From assembly GCA_030606845.1 (NCBI GenBank), contig JAUWFP010000056.1, positions 1-10,295 on the forward strand: a stretch of DNA of 10,295 nucleotides, read 5' to 3'. Position numbers and translations under genes: made by a program. Shown in pieces: positions 1 through 7,730 of this stretch. The stretch's first letter is position 1, and every line of letters starts with the position of its first letter. Source of the DNA: Anaerolineales bacterium. Lineage in GTDB: Bacteria > Chloroflexota > Anaerolineae > Anaerolineales > E44-bin32. The notes below the pieces were generated by a model. The model ran no database searches and was not told the origin of the DNA. It saw only the letters and a list, made by a program, of their open reading frames with translations.

Positions 1-113
1 GAGCTTAAGAATCTTGTACACTAAGGTTGTATACATGGAGACCACCTTCTGAATCATGTGTCCGGCATGGGACTATCTCCACTTCATCCCTTGAAGAGAA
101 AGGCGGCAACCTG

Positions 114-464
114 ATGAACCCACTCGTTGAATCTCTAGGCCCAGTCTTCATCGTCAGCTTCGCCCTGCAACAGTTGATTGAATTGCTTGATCCAGTTCTG
201 GATAAGGTGATTAAACCGCACAAGGAGTGGATCCTGAGCGCCGTAGAGTTGGTCGTCGGCTTGTTCCTGACACTGGTCCTCGGTCTGCGCATATTGCGAC
301 CGTTTGGGGTTACGAGGTTGCCCTGGTTGGATGTCCTCCTGACGGCGCTTTTCGTTACCGGCGGGACGAAATGGCTCAATGATTTACTCAAGATCATCGC
401 TTACAAGAAGCAGGAAATGCGGGCCCGGGCGATGATGGCAACCCAGCAAGTTGCAAAGGATTGA
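114..464 (+). CDS. Small three-helix membrane protein, holin-like, function unknown
   Basis: This encodes 116 residues from the ATG at 114, which has an AAAGGCGG ribosome site about 9 nt upstream. A TTG at 27 would add 29 hydrophilic, unlikely residues, so the ATG is preferred. Hydrophobic stretches lie at residues about 8-26, 40-61 and 71-96. The second and third are separated by a short basic turn (LRPFG), and the tail after residue 97 is strongly charged and basic. The layout (LLDPVLDKVI near the N-terminus, then a GLFLTLVLGLRIL helix, then a TGGTKWLNDLLK segment) resembles small holin-like membrane proteins found in several environmental phyla, but I know no assigned role. The gene stands 78 bp ahead of tag on the same strand. 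There is no neighbouring endolysin or phage gene, so a lysis role is not supported. Confidence is good that it is a real membrane protein and low on function. Confidence 0.72.
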   Translation: MNPLVESLGPVFIVSFALQQLIELLDPVLDKVIKPHKEWILSAVELVVGLFLTLVLGLRILRPFGVTRLPWLDVLLTALFVTGGTKWLNDLLKIIAYKKQEMRARAMMATQQVAKD

Positions 465-542
465 CCTAGTTACCGGAAGTTGCAACAAGAATTGTTAGAG
501 CGAGTTTGATATCTAATCGAACAAGCGGAGGAAAGCCATTCA

Positions 543-1109
543 ATGGAAGATATTCAGCGTTGCTTTGGAACGGGTGACCCGCTCATGGAGAAATACCATG
601 ATGAAGAGTGGGGTGTCCCTGTGTACGATGACCGGTTGCTCTTTGAGCATCTTCTCCTCGACAGCTTCCAGGCTGGCCTCTCCTGGCGCACTGTCCTTCA
701 CAAGCGGGAGAACTTCCGCAGCGCCTTCCACGGCTTCGACCCCGAACGTATCGCCAAGTACAACGATCGGGATCGAGCGCGATTGCTGGCGGACGCTGGA
801 ATCATTCGCAATAAGCTCAAGATCAACGCGGCGATCACCAACGCCCAGGCTTACCTGGACATCATGGACCGGCAAGGCTCCTTCGCGGATTTCCTGTGGT
901 CTTTCACGGAAGGCAAGACGTTTAAGGGACCCTTGGCGAAAACCTGGCAGGATATTCCAACGACCAATTCGCAGTCGGAGATGATGTCGAAGGCGCTCAA
1001 GGCGGAGGGCTTCAAGTTCGTTGGGGACACAATCTGCTACGCCTTCATGCAGGCGGTCGGCATCATAGACGATCACCTCGTCGATTGTTTCCTCTTTTCG
1101 GGCCGGTAA
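543..1109 (+). CDS. tag: DNA-3-methyladenine glycosylase I (TAG)
   Basis: This enzyme removes 3-methyladenine from alkylated DNA and starts base excision repair in the cytoplasm. The 188 residues match the usual length of the family (E. coli Tag, 187). The Zn-binding set is complete: Cys7, His19, His178 and Cys182, corresponding to Cys4, His17, His175 and Cys179 in E. coli. Family blocks are present in order: YHDEEWGVPV (18-27), QAGLSW (43-48), VLHKREN, DAGIIRNKLKI and FKFVGDTICYAFMQAVG near the C-terminus. The glutamate that contacts the base in E. coli (Glu38) is Asp40 here, a conservative change. The ATG at 543 has GGAGG at 527-531, about 11 nt upstream. The gene converges on cydC, with an 84-bp gap in which I see no clear terminator hairpin. 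It is a stand-alone repair gene and shows no functional link to the cyd operon. Confidence 0.96.
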   Translation: MEDIQRCFGTGDPLMEKYHDEEWGVPVYDDRLLFEHLLLDSFQAGLSWRTVLHKRENFRSAFHGFDPERIAKYNDRDRARLLADAGIIRNKLKINAAITNAQAYLDIMDRQGSFADFLWSFTEGKTFKGPLAKTWQDIPTTNSQSEMMSKALKAEGFKFVGDTICYAFMQAVGIIDDHLVDCFLFSGR

Positions 1110-1193
1110 TTGCAGCGAAGCTATTGTGTTCGGTTGGTACATGCGGACAATCGCTAGCGAAGATGGGCGGGTGATGCTCGCTCTGGTCTACGG

Positions 1194-2939
1194 TCAGGCG
1201 ATTTCCATCCCGTCAGCCTGGCGTTGGTGAGACCACATGCGGTAGTAAAGACCTTGCGCCTTCAATAGATGGTTGTGGTCACCTCGTTCAACAATTCGCC
1301 CTTCTTGGAGCACGAGGATCTCATCGACATCCTCCAACTCGATCAGTCTGTGTGTGAGCAGAAGAGATGTGCGTTTGCGCATCAAACTTTTTAGCGAGCG
1401 CATGACTTCACGCTCGGTCAACGGATCGAGATTCGCAGTTGGTTCATCAGCGATCCATATTGGAGCGTCGCGGAGTAGGGCGCGGGTGATAGCAAGACGC
1501 TGCCTTTCACCTCCGCTGAGCATCAGACCGCGCTCGCCGATCGGCGTATCGAGGGAATGAGGCAGGGCGTGGACAAAGGCCAGTAGCTGAGCCTGCTCGA
1601 GCGCGGCGAAGATTTCGGCATCTCCTGCATCAGGTTTTGCGAGCAACAGATTATCACGGATGCTGCCGTGGAACAGGTAGGTATCCTGCGAGATCACGCT
1701 GAATAATGAGCGAAGTTCTTCGAGTTTAAGTGAGCGCAGATCCGTTCCCCCGAGCAGGATTTGACCCTCTGAGTAGTCCCAGAATCTGAGCAGCAAATGA
1801 GCGATGCTGGACTTGCCTGATCCGCTCGGTCCAGTAACAGCGAGAATGCGCCCCGGAGCGAGATCGAAATCGATCTCTCGCAGCACGGGAGGAAGATCGT
1901 CGGCGTAGCAAAAAGTGAGCTTCAAGGTGTGAATTTGGGTCGACTCCGGCAAAGGCTTGTGCGATTCCGAATCTGCCACTGCGGGGGGCACATCGACGAT
2001 CTCAAAAAGACGCCTTGCTGCTGTGAGGTTGGTCTCGAGGTGTTGAAACGAGTCGGGTAGAGGCGCGACCGCTTCGAAACTGGCAATCGTGGCGATTACG
2101 ACGACGGCAAGCAGATACCCCTCTAGCATCCCGAATTGAACGAGTGGTATCGCCCTCAGCATTGTCGCCAGCACGGCAAGATTGGTTGTTAGCCCAACGA
2201 GGCCGATGGAAAGACCAGCGATCCAGGCGTTCCCCTCCTTCGTGCCGGCGATGTCGGTCGTCAAGTTGAAAACCAGGTCAAGATGGGAAGGGCCTTGTTC
2301 GAAGGCCAGGATGTCGGCGTTCCCTTGAATGCCGTCGACGAGTGCGGTATTTAGCTCGCTGCGCAGCTCGACTTCCCTCTCGCCGAACGGTTTTGCCATT
2401 CGGTTTGTAAGCAGGGGTATGGCTAAACCAGCGAAAAGCAGGAAAAACAGCAACTGCACCGACAGCCAGATGTCGAAGCGTGACATGAAATAAGTCACCG
2501 CGGAGATCATCGCTATGGCAACGCCCGGAGGAACGATCACACGCAAGAAGAAGTGCTGAAGAGTTTCGATATCGGCGACGATGCGGCTGAATAGGTCGCC
2601 GCTGCGCTGGGTTAACAATCGTGCCGGCGCCAGCGGTTCCAAGTGTTCATAAAACCACACCCGTAGTCTGGCGAGCAGGCGGAAAGCCGTATCGTGGGTT
2701 TGAAGCCGCTCCAGGTAGCGGAAAACCCCGCGGGTGATGCCGAAGAAGCGTACGCCCACAATTGCCACCTGAAGTTCAGCAATGGAAGGATGGAGTGCTG
2801 CGCGGGCGATGAGGTAGGCCGAGGTGGATAACAAACCTATTCCGGCGGCAACAGTTAGCGCTCCGAGCAGCATAGAAAGCGCGATTCTCCCGGTGAAGGG
2901 TATAGAAAGTTCCAGAAGGCGGCGGGCTGTGCCCCTCAC
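1194..2939 (-). CDS. cydC: CydC subunit of the CydDC ABC transporter
   Basis: This is half of the inner-membrane heterodimeric exporter CydDC, which is required to assemble cytochrome bd. It has been linked to thiol (cysteine, glutathione) export and, more recently, to heme handling. The protein has 581 residues, with a membrane domain of about six helices in residues 15-300 and an ATPase domain in 335-575. Visible motifs are Walker A GPSGSGKSS (370-378), signature LSGGERQ (474-480), Walker B IWIADE (494-499) with catalytic Glu499, and H-loop His530. The segment RYLERLQTHD (74-83) matches a conserved CydC signature and separates it from CydD. The GTG start at 2939 overlaps the cydD stop (GTGA) and has GGGAGG about 7 nt upstream, so translation is probably coupled to cydD. 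It is the last gene of the operon. Confidence 0.94.
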   Translation of the reverse strand: MRGTARRLLELSIPFTGRIALSMLLGALTVAAGIGLLSTSAYLIARAALHPSIAELQVAIVGVRFFGITRGVFRYLERLQTHDTAFRLLARLRVWFYEHLEPLAPARLLTQRSGDLFSRIVADIETLQHFFLRVIVPPGVAIAMISAVTYFMSRFDIWLSVQLLFFLLFAGLAIPLLTNRMAKPFGEREVELRSELNTALVDGIQGNADILAFEQGPSHLDLVFNLTTDIAGTKEGNAWIAGLSIGLVGLTTNLAVLATMLRAIPLVQFGMLEGYLLAVVVIATIASFEAVAPLPDSFQHLETNLTAARRLFEIVDVPPAVADSESHKPLPESTQIHTLKLTFCYADDLPPVLREIDFDLAPGRILAVTGPSGSGKSSIAHLLLRFWDYSEGQILLGGTDLRSLKLEELRSLFSVISQDTYLFHGSIRDNLLLAKPDAGDAEIFAALEQAQLLAFVHALPHSLDTPIGERGLMLSGGERQRLAITRALLRDAPIWIADEPTANLDPLTEREVMRSLKSLMRKRTSLLLTHRLIELEDVDEILVLQEGRIVERGDHNHLLKAQGLYYRMWSHQRQADGMEIA

Positions 2940-4669
2940 GACGCGCCTCCCGAGGCTATCATTTCGGCGTATAAACCTTTCGTCAGGAGCAGTTCTTCAT
3001 GGGTACCGCGCTCAATAATTTTGCCCCGAGAGAGAACGAGGATCTCGTCGGCGTTTATCACGGTTCGCAGCCGATGTGCGATGATGAGCGCGGTGCGTCC
3101 TGCGAGCAGATCGCGAAGGCTATCCAGGACCTCGGCTTCTATCTCGGCATCCAAATGAGCGGTTACTTCGTCGAGGATGAGGATCGGTGACTCTTTGAGG
3201 AACGCACGTGCGATTGCGATTCGCTGCGACTCACCGCCGCTAAGGCGCGAGCCGCCTTCCCCTAAAATGGTGTCATAACCCTGTGGAAGTGAGCTAATAA
3301 AGCTGTGTGCGCCGGCGCGCTCGGCCGCGGTTTCGACCTCGGGGAAATGGGCCTGCGGTCGGGCAAAGCGGATGTTCTTGGTTGCGCTGGTGTTGAAGAT
3401 GTAGGGTTGCTGCGGCACCCAGGAGAGAAGCCTGCGCCAGACCTCTGTATCAATATCCTCCAGCGGCATCCCATCGATCAAGATCTCACCATCCCCGGGT
3501 TCAGCGAAGCGCAGGAGAAGATGGGCGAGGGTTGACTTGCCGCCGCCGGTGGGACCAACGACACCCACGATTTTGCCCTGGGGGATGGTGAAAGTCACAC
3601 CGTCAAGGGCGATACGCTTGCCATCCTCATACGCAAGGCGAACATCTCGAAATTCGATCGCTTCATGAAACTCGAGAAGTTGGTGCTCGTCGGGCCGATC
3701 TGATTTAGTAGCAGGGGTGGGCTGATCAAGGATGGCGAAGATGCGCTGCGCTGCGGCAATGCCAGACATGCCGGAGTGGAACCGGGTTCCGAGCAAGCGT
3801 AAGGGGAGATAGAACGCTGGCGCGAGCAGTAGGACGAAAAAGGCTTGTTCAAATTGGATGCGGCCGTACAGCAGGCGCAGTCCGATTTCAACCGCGACAA
3901 TCGCAGTGCTGATCGTAGCAACCATTTCCAGGACGAATGCGGAGAGAAAGGCCACTCGCAGGACACGCATCGTCGAAAGGCGAAAGCGGTCGGAGATGTT
4001 GGCGATCTCCGCAATCATCGCCCGGCTGCGACCGAGCAGTTTGAGTGTGGTGAGGCCCTGGATGGCGTCCAGAAAGGTGGCGCTCATGCCGCTGAGAACA
4101 GACCACTGACGTTGAGTTTGCACCTCTGCGGCGTCACCGATGAGCACCATGAAGATGGGAATGAGAGGGGCCGTGAGCAGAAGCACGAAGGCGGACAGGG
4201 GATCGACTGGCAGGATGAAGAGGAAAATAGCGAGGGGGACAATAGCGGCTAGCGCTAACTGAGGCAAATACTGACGGATGTATGCATCAAGCGCCTCGAC
4301 GCCCTCCTGGATCGTGTTCGTCAGTTCTCCGCTGCGCTCAGCGGTTGTGTAGGCTGGGCCGAGAGCAAGTAGATGGGAGAGCAGGTGGCTGCGGATATCA
4401 GATTTTACGAGATTCGCGGCGCGTTGTGCCGCGACTTCACTGAAGGTCGATAGAGCCACCCGCAGCAGGCTCAGAAAGAGAAGCAGGATCAACTCTGAAT
4501 GGACTTGCGCTATACCAGCGCCAGCGAGGAATGCTGCACTGACGATCCGACTGATGGTCCAAGCCTGGAAGACAATTGCGATGCCATCTGCTGCCCCGAG
4601 GGCGATGGTTATCGCCAGCGGCATGTGAGCTGTCCCAGTGCTGGAAAGGAGTCTGCGATCCAGTTTCAC
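2936..4669 (-). CDS. cydD: CydD subunit of the CydDC ABC transporter
   Basis: This is the partner of CydC in the cytochrome bd assembly transporter of the cytoplasmic membrane. It has 577 residues. The membrane domain spans about residues 15-300, with hydrophobic stretches near 17-50, 58-78, 136-180 and 240-290, and the ATPase domain spans 337-575. Motifs are Walker A GPTGGGKST (372-380), Q-loop Gln420, signature LSGGE (476-480), Walker B ILILDE (496-501) and H-loop His532. The D-loop reads TAHLD rather than the commoner SALD or ANLD, a minor variant. The start is GTG at 4669, whose bases overlap the TGA of the small upstream ORF (GTGA). GGAG lies about 10 nt upstream, so it can also be initiated on its own. 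The cydD-then-cydC order and the overlap are typical of cydABDC operons. Confidence 0.94.
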   Translation of the reverse strand: MKLDRRLLSSTGTAHMPLAITIALGAADGIAIVFQAWTISRIVSAAFLAGAGIAQVHSELILLLFLSLLRVALSTFSEVAAQRAANLVKSDIRSHLLSHLLALGPAYTTAERSGELTNTIQEGVEALDAYIRQYLPQLALAAIVPLAIFLFILPVDPLSAFVLLLTAPLIPIFMVLIGDAAEVQTQRQWSVLSGMSATFLDAIQGLTTLKLLGRSRAMIAEIANISDRFRLSTMRVLRVAFLSAFVLEMVATISTAIVAVEIGLRLLYGRIQFEQAFFVLLLAPAFYLPLRLLGTRFHSGMSGIAAAQRIFAILDQPTPATKSDRPDEHQLLEFHEAIEFRDVRLAYEDGKRIALDGVTFTIPQGKIVGVVGPTGGGKSTLAHLLLRFAEPGDGEILIDGMPLEDIDTEVWRRLLSWVPQQPYIFNTSATKNIRFARPQAHFPEVETAAERAGAHSFISSLPQGYDTILGEGGSRLSGGESQRIAIARAFLKESPILILDEVTAHLDAEIEAEVLDSLRDLLAGRTALIIAHRLRTVINADEILVLSRGKIIERGTHEELLLTKGLYAEMIASGGAS

Positions 4670-4839
4670 AAGTACGCTTCTCCGTCAGAGTTGTGATGAG
4701 TGAGTTGGGTTACGCGCCCAGTTTCAGCGGGGAACATCCAAAGGTTGTTGTCAATGAGGACGCGAAGGTCCCGAGGGCAACGATTGGACCTTCGCGTCAG
4801 GGCCTCGGGACCGAAGAGGATTAAGTTGCGGGAGAGCAT
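4666..4839 (-). CDS. Possible small ORF between cydB and cydD, or remnant of a beta-propeller gene
   Basis: A 57-codon frame runs from ATG 4839 to a TGA that overlaps the cydD GTG start (GTGA), the same arrangement as at the cydD/cydC junction. The product is hydrophilic and basic with no membrane helix, so it is not a CydX/CbdX-type oxidase subunit. No good ribosome site precedes the ATG; the nearest purine-rich bases are GGAC. The C-terminal part (NNLWMFPAETGRVTQLTHHN, with D-G-E following) looks like one blade of a TolB/PD40-type beta-propeller, of the general form xLWxxPaxtGxxxqLTxh. It may be a short gene, a decayed fragment left in the operon, or chance. The frame also contains the inverted repeats at 4759-4812. 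Confidence that it is translated is low. Confidence 0.3.
   Translation of the reverse strand: MLSRNLILFGPEALTRRSNRCPRDLRVLIDNNLWMFPAETGRVTQLTHHNSDGEAYL
4759..4812 (-). promoter_or_regulatory. Two mutually exclusive inverted repeats in the cydB-cydD gap
   Basis: Stem B pairs 4759-4771 with 4786-4798 (GACGCGAAGGTCC against its exact reverse complement; 13 bp, 14-nt loop). Stem A pairs 4768-4777 with 4803-4812 (GGTCCCGAGG with CCTCGGGACC; 10 bp). The two share bases 4768-4771, and the 5' arm of B in the mRNA lies inside the loop of A, so only one can form at a time. No U-tract follows on the - strand, so this is not a standard intrinsic terminator. It may set mRNA stability or the ratio of oxidase to transporter. 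Confidence 0.55.
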
Positions 4840-4858
4840 GTCCGGGTCCGAATACCGT

Positions 4859-5872
4859 TCAGTACTCCAGCTTGCTGTCGCGTGTAACCCTCCCTCGGAA
4901 GACATAGTAGGACCACCCCTGGTACAGCAAGACGAGCGGGACGAAGATAGCGGCGACGATCGTCATCACTTTAAGTGTGTAGGGGCTGGAGGAGGCGTTG
5001 TAGATTGTCAGACTCCACTCGGGGTTGAGGCTGGAAACCATAACCCGAGGAAATAGCCCCACGAAGAAGGTAATAGAGGAGAAGGCAATGCATATCCCGC
5101 TCATTACGAAAGCCCAACCGCCCTGCTTCTTGCGGATGAACCACCCCGCAGCCAACATGGCTGCCCCAGCGCTGATGGGCACCAATCCGGGACTAACGCC
5201 CAAACGTTCGTACATATCGGTTACGAAGTAGCCGACGCCGAAAGCGAAAAAGCCCACAACCAGAGCAATCGGCCATATTCTTCGCGCGGCAGTGAACGCC
5301 CGGTCTAAAATCGGTTCATCTAGTTTCAAGCTGAGGAAGGCCGCGCCGTGCAGGGTGAAGATTGCCAGGAACGCTAGGCCACTGACCAACGCATAGGGGT
5401 TGAGTAGGTTCCAGAAACCGCCAATATAGGTCATATCGGCATCAATCGGGGTGCCGAGTAGCAAGTTTGCCATGGCGATGCCCCATAGAAGAGGAGGAAC
5501 CAGGCTGCCGCCGAAAATTAGCCAGTCCCATGTGGAGCGCCATTTCGGGCGGATGTCCTTATTGCGGAATTCAATGGCAATGCCGCGTGTGATCAAGGCT
5601 ACGAGCATGAGCAGCAGAGCCATATAAAAGCCGCTGAACATCGTGGCGTACCAATTTGGGAAGGCAGCGAACATCGCGCCCCCGGCAGTGATGAGCCAGA
5701 CTTCATTCGCATCCCAATGTGGACCGATGGTTGCGATGATTCTCCCCCGCTCTTCCTCGTCTTTGCCGAGAAAAGGCAGCAGAATACCCACACCGTAGTC
5801 GAAGCCCTCGAGAAAGAAGTAGCCGGTAAACAATACTGCGATGAGGATGAACCAGACAGTGTTCAGATCCAT
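4859..5872 (-). CDS. cydB: Cytochrome bd quinol oxidase subunit II (CydB)
   Basis: This is the second membrane subunit of cytochrome bd and forms the heterodimer with CydA in the cytoplasmic membrane. It has 337 residues, in the shorter range of CydB (E. coli has 379). It is almost wholly hydrophobic, with about eight to nine helices. Family signatures are FLEGFDYGVG (20-29), the strongly conserved GPHWDANEVWLITAGGAMFAAFP beginning at residue 50, SGFYMALLLMLVALITRGIAIEFR around 80-103, and the C-terminal YQGWSYYVFRGRV (317-329). The ATG at 5872 has a near-perfect AGGAGGT 6 nt upstream. It lies 21 bp after cydA and is clearly co-transcribed with it. The TGA stop is at 4859-4861. Nothing in it looks broken. 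Confidence 0.96.
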   Translation of the reverse strand: MDLNTVWFILIAVLFTGYFFLEGFDYGVGILLPFLGKDEEERGRIIATIGPHWDANEVWLITAGGAMFAAFPNWYATMFSGFYMALLLMLVALITRGIAIEFRNKDIRPKWRSTWDWLIFGGSLVPPLLWGIAMANLLLGTPIDADMTYIGGFWNLLNPYALVSGLAFLAIFTLHGAAFLSLKLDEPILDRAFTAARRIWPIALVVGFFAFGVGYFVTDMYERLGVSPGLVPISAGAAMLAAGWFIRKKQGGWAFVMSGICIAFSSITFFVGLFPRVMVSSLNPEWSLTIYNASSSPYTLKVMTIVAAIFVPLVLLYQGWSYYVFRGRVTRDSKLEY

Positions 5873-5893
5873 GACAGACCTCCTGATAAAAGG

Positions 5894-7258
5894 CTACGCT
5901 ACGGCGTCGCCGAGGCTTTCGTTGATTGGCGTTTCATCTTTTGCATATTTCGCAAGCAGGTAGACATCGACCACAATGAGCACGCCGTAGAGCAATGTAT
6001 ACACGATGAGCGACGTCATTAACATACTCACGGTCACGTTTGGTGATGCTGCATCCTCTGTGCGCATGATGCCGAAGACGATCCACGGCTGGCGGGCCAC
6101 CTCGGTAAAAATCCAGCCGGTTGACGTGCCGATGATGGGCAGCGCAATGGCAAAGGGCATCCAGCGCAGGAATAGATTTGCCTTTGGTAGACGTTCGGTC
6201 AGCATTAGAAATAACGCATAGAAGGCAAGTAGGAGCATCAGGGAACCTACCCCCACCATGGCGCGGAACGACCAGTAGCTTATGGTCACTGGTGGAATGT
6301 AATCCCCCGGTCCATACAATATCTCGTACTCCTGCTGGATGTCATTGATCCCTTGAACCTCTCCATCGAAACGATTGTAGGACAGCAGGCTGAGCGCTCG
6401 CGGGATGCGGATATCGAATGTATTTCGCCGCTGGTTCTCATCAATGATGGTCACCAGCGAAAGGTCAGCGGGATCTTCTGTCTGCCAGAGCGCCTCACCC
6501 GCAGCCATCTTCATCGGCTGAGCCTCCACCATGTACTGGGCTTGGCTGTGGCCGGTGAGACTCACCATGCTAATGCCGATCACACCGGCGACAGCACCCC
6601 ACTTGAACGAGCGCAGGAAAATATCTGAGTCACGCTTCTTGTAGAACAAGTGATATGCGCTGATCCCAAGGATGAAGAACGCCGCGGTTGTTATTCCTGA
6701 AGTGATCACGTGGGGGAATTGAACCCAGAGGTGGGGGTTGCTCAGTAGGGCAAAGAAACTTGTCATTACCGCTCGACCATTTTCTATGGCGTACCCGACA
6801 GGTTCCTGCATGAAGGAATTGGCGATCAAGATCCAAAAAGCGGAGAGATTCGCCCCGATCGCGACAATCCAGATTGTTGCCGCATGCATGCGGGGAGAGA
6901 GGCGATCCCAGCCGAAGATCCAGATTCCAAGGAAGGTGGATTCAAGGAAGAAGGCCAGCAGCGCCTCGATCGCAAGCGGTGCACCGAAAATATCGCCGAC
7001 GAAACGAGAGTACTCAGACCAATTCATCCCGAATTGGAATTCCATCACGATGCCGGTGACCAAGCCCATGGCGAAATTAATCAAGAACAATTTCCCCCAG
7101 AATTTAGTCATACGTTTGTAGAGTTCGTTCCCGGTGCGGACGTACATGGTTTCCATCAATGCAAGGAGGATGGACAAGCCCAGCGTCAGGGGTACGAAAA
7201 AGAAGTGATACACACAAGTGATGGTGAACTGCAGGCGGGCAAGTGTCACTGGGTCCAT
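5894..7258 (-). CDS. cydA: Cytochrome bd quinol oxidase subunit I (CydA), short Q-loop type
   Basis: This is the catalytic subunit of cytochrome bd, which oxidises quinol and reduces oxygen to water with high affinity. It has 454 residues. Heme ligands are His18 (b595; E. coli His19), His183 and Met334 (b558; E. coli His186 and Met393). Glu98 and Glu106 correspond to the conserved Glu99 and Glu107. The quinol-site Lys250 and Glu255 sit in QPMKMAAGEALW, and a variant of GRQPW appears as ARQPW (388-392). The Q-loop lacks the long insertion of the E. coli enzyme, so this is the short-Q subfamily. The ATG at 7258 is chosen because AAAGGAG lies 8 nt upstream and the residues MDPVTLARLQF start like known CydA. 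The frame stays open to 7375, but that adds a 39-residue hydrophilic leader with no homology. It is the first gene of the operon. Confidence 0.97.
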   Translation of the reverse strand: MDPVTLARLQFTITCVYHFFFVPLTLGLSILLALMETMYVRTGNELYKRMTKFWGKLFLINFAMGLVTGIVMEFQFGMNWSEYSRFVGDIFGAPLAIEALLAFFLESTFLGIWIFGWDRLSPRMHAATIWIVAIGANLSAFWILIANSFMQEPVGYAIENGRAVMTSFFALLSNPHLWVQFPHVITSGITTAAFFILGISAYHLFYKKRDSDIFLRSFKWGAVAGVIGISMVSLTGHSQAQYMVEAQPMKMAAGEALWQTEDPADLSLVTIIDENQRRNTFDIRIPRALSLLSYNRFDGEVQGINDIQQEYEILYGPGDYIPPVTISYWSFRAMVGVGSLMLLLAFYALFLMLTERLPKANLFLRWMPFAIALPIIGTSTGWIFTEVARQPWIVFGIMRTEDAASPNVTVSMLMTSLIVYTLLYGVLIVVDVYLLAKYAKDETPINESLGDAVA

Positions 7259-7303
7259 CGGTTTTTCTCCTTTGCTTCGGCTGCCAGGAGGAAGCTGCGA
7301 TTG

Positions 7304-7328
7304 GGAGCCTTGATGTGGCAAGGACTCC
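7304..7328 (-). promoter_or_regulatory. Hairpin in the cydA leader
   Basis: GGAGCCTTG (7304-7312) pairs with CAAGG-A-CTCC (7319-7328) around a 6-nt loop, giving nine base pairs with one bulged A. It lies about 45 nt upstream of the cydA ATG and clear of its ribosome site. No U-tract follows. It could stabilise the 5' end of the operon mRNA; a regulatory role is only inferred. Confidence 0.4.
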
Positions 7329-7457
7329 AATGGTGTCCTAGAAATGTCAATGAAAGTCGGCTGGGAGATAGACAATGAGGAACGTTGGTTGGCATGTTGT
7401 TAAAAAACAGCTCCGGTTTTTCGAAGTTTAATTGAGAGCCGTCCCCGTGACACGTTT

Positions 7458-7472
7458 CTTATCATAGATAAG
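7458..7472. promoter_or_regulatory. Palindrome CTTATC-ATA-GATAAG upstream of cydA
   Basis: A perfect 6+6 inverted repeat with a 3-nt centre, 200 bp upstream of the cydA ATG. Its size fits a dimeric regulator site, but it does not match the FNR (TTGAT-N4-ATCAA) or Rex (TTGTGA-N6-TCACAA) patterns known for oxygen or redox control of cyd genes. The regulator, if any, is unknown. Confidence 0.3.
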
Positions 7473-7730
7473 CAGGAGTAAGGATATATGCGTATTTGAA
7501 AGAAAACAAATAGGTCATGCTGGTCGTTTTTGGAATCTAATTAACGGGGTCTTCTCAATTCGAGGATATGGCTTCAAGCACTGATGAAGTTGAACTAATT
7601 ATGCTCCGGCAAGTAAAGGAATCTTCATCGCTGAGATTAGATTGTCTGTCCTCGAGATGAAAGTTGAGCTATAGCTAAGGTTCGACGTGGTGAGTCTATC
7701 TCTTGATAAGGTCTCTTATTAAAAGTGTTG

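Noticed and set aside
540..1142. 200-codon - strand frame opposite tag
   Set aside because: Tag on the + strand has complete zinc ligands and family blocks, so this frame is a mirror of its codon pattern.
1110..1193. Bidirectional terminator between tag and cydC
   Set aside because: I found no stable stem with a T-tract on either strand in these 84 bp.
3845..4252. Long + strand frame opposite cydD (135 codons)
   Set aside because: It is a shadow of cydD: charged low-complexity composition, no ribosome site, and the opposite strand is a clear conserved gene.
7259..7375. Upstream in-frame extension of cydA (39 residues, start at 7375)
   Set aside because: The residues are hydrophilic and unlike known CydA, and a strong AAAGGAG site sits 8 nt before the ATG at 7258.
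6884..7378. 164-codon + strand frame opposite the cydA start
   Set aside because: It lies antisense to the conserved N-terminal half of CydA and has no family features.
7396..7425. AAAAAC...GTTTTT repeat as a terminator upstream of cydA
   Set aside because: The stem would be only about six A-T-rich pairs with no GC core, too weak to call.
7568..7660. 30-residue + strand frame beginning MASSTDEVEL
   Set aside because: It is too short, its ribosome site is too close to the ATG, and it resembles nothing known.
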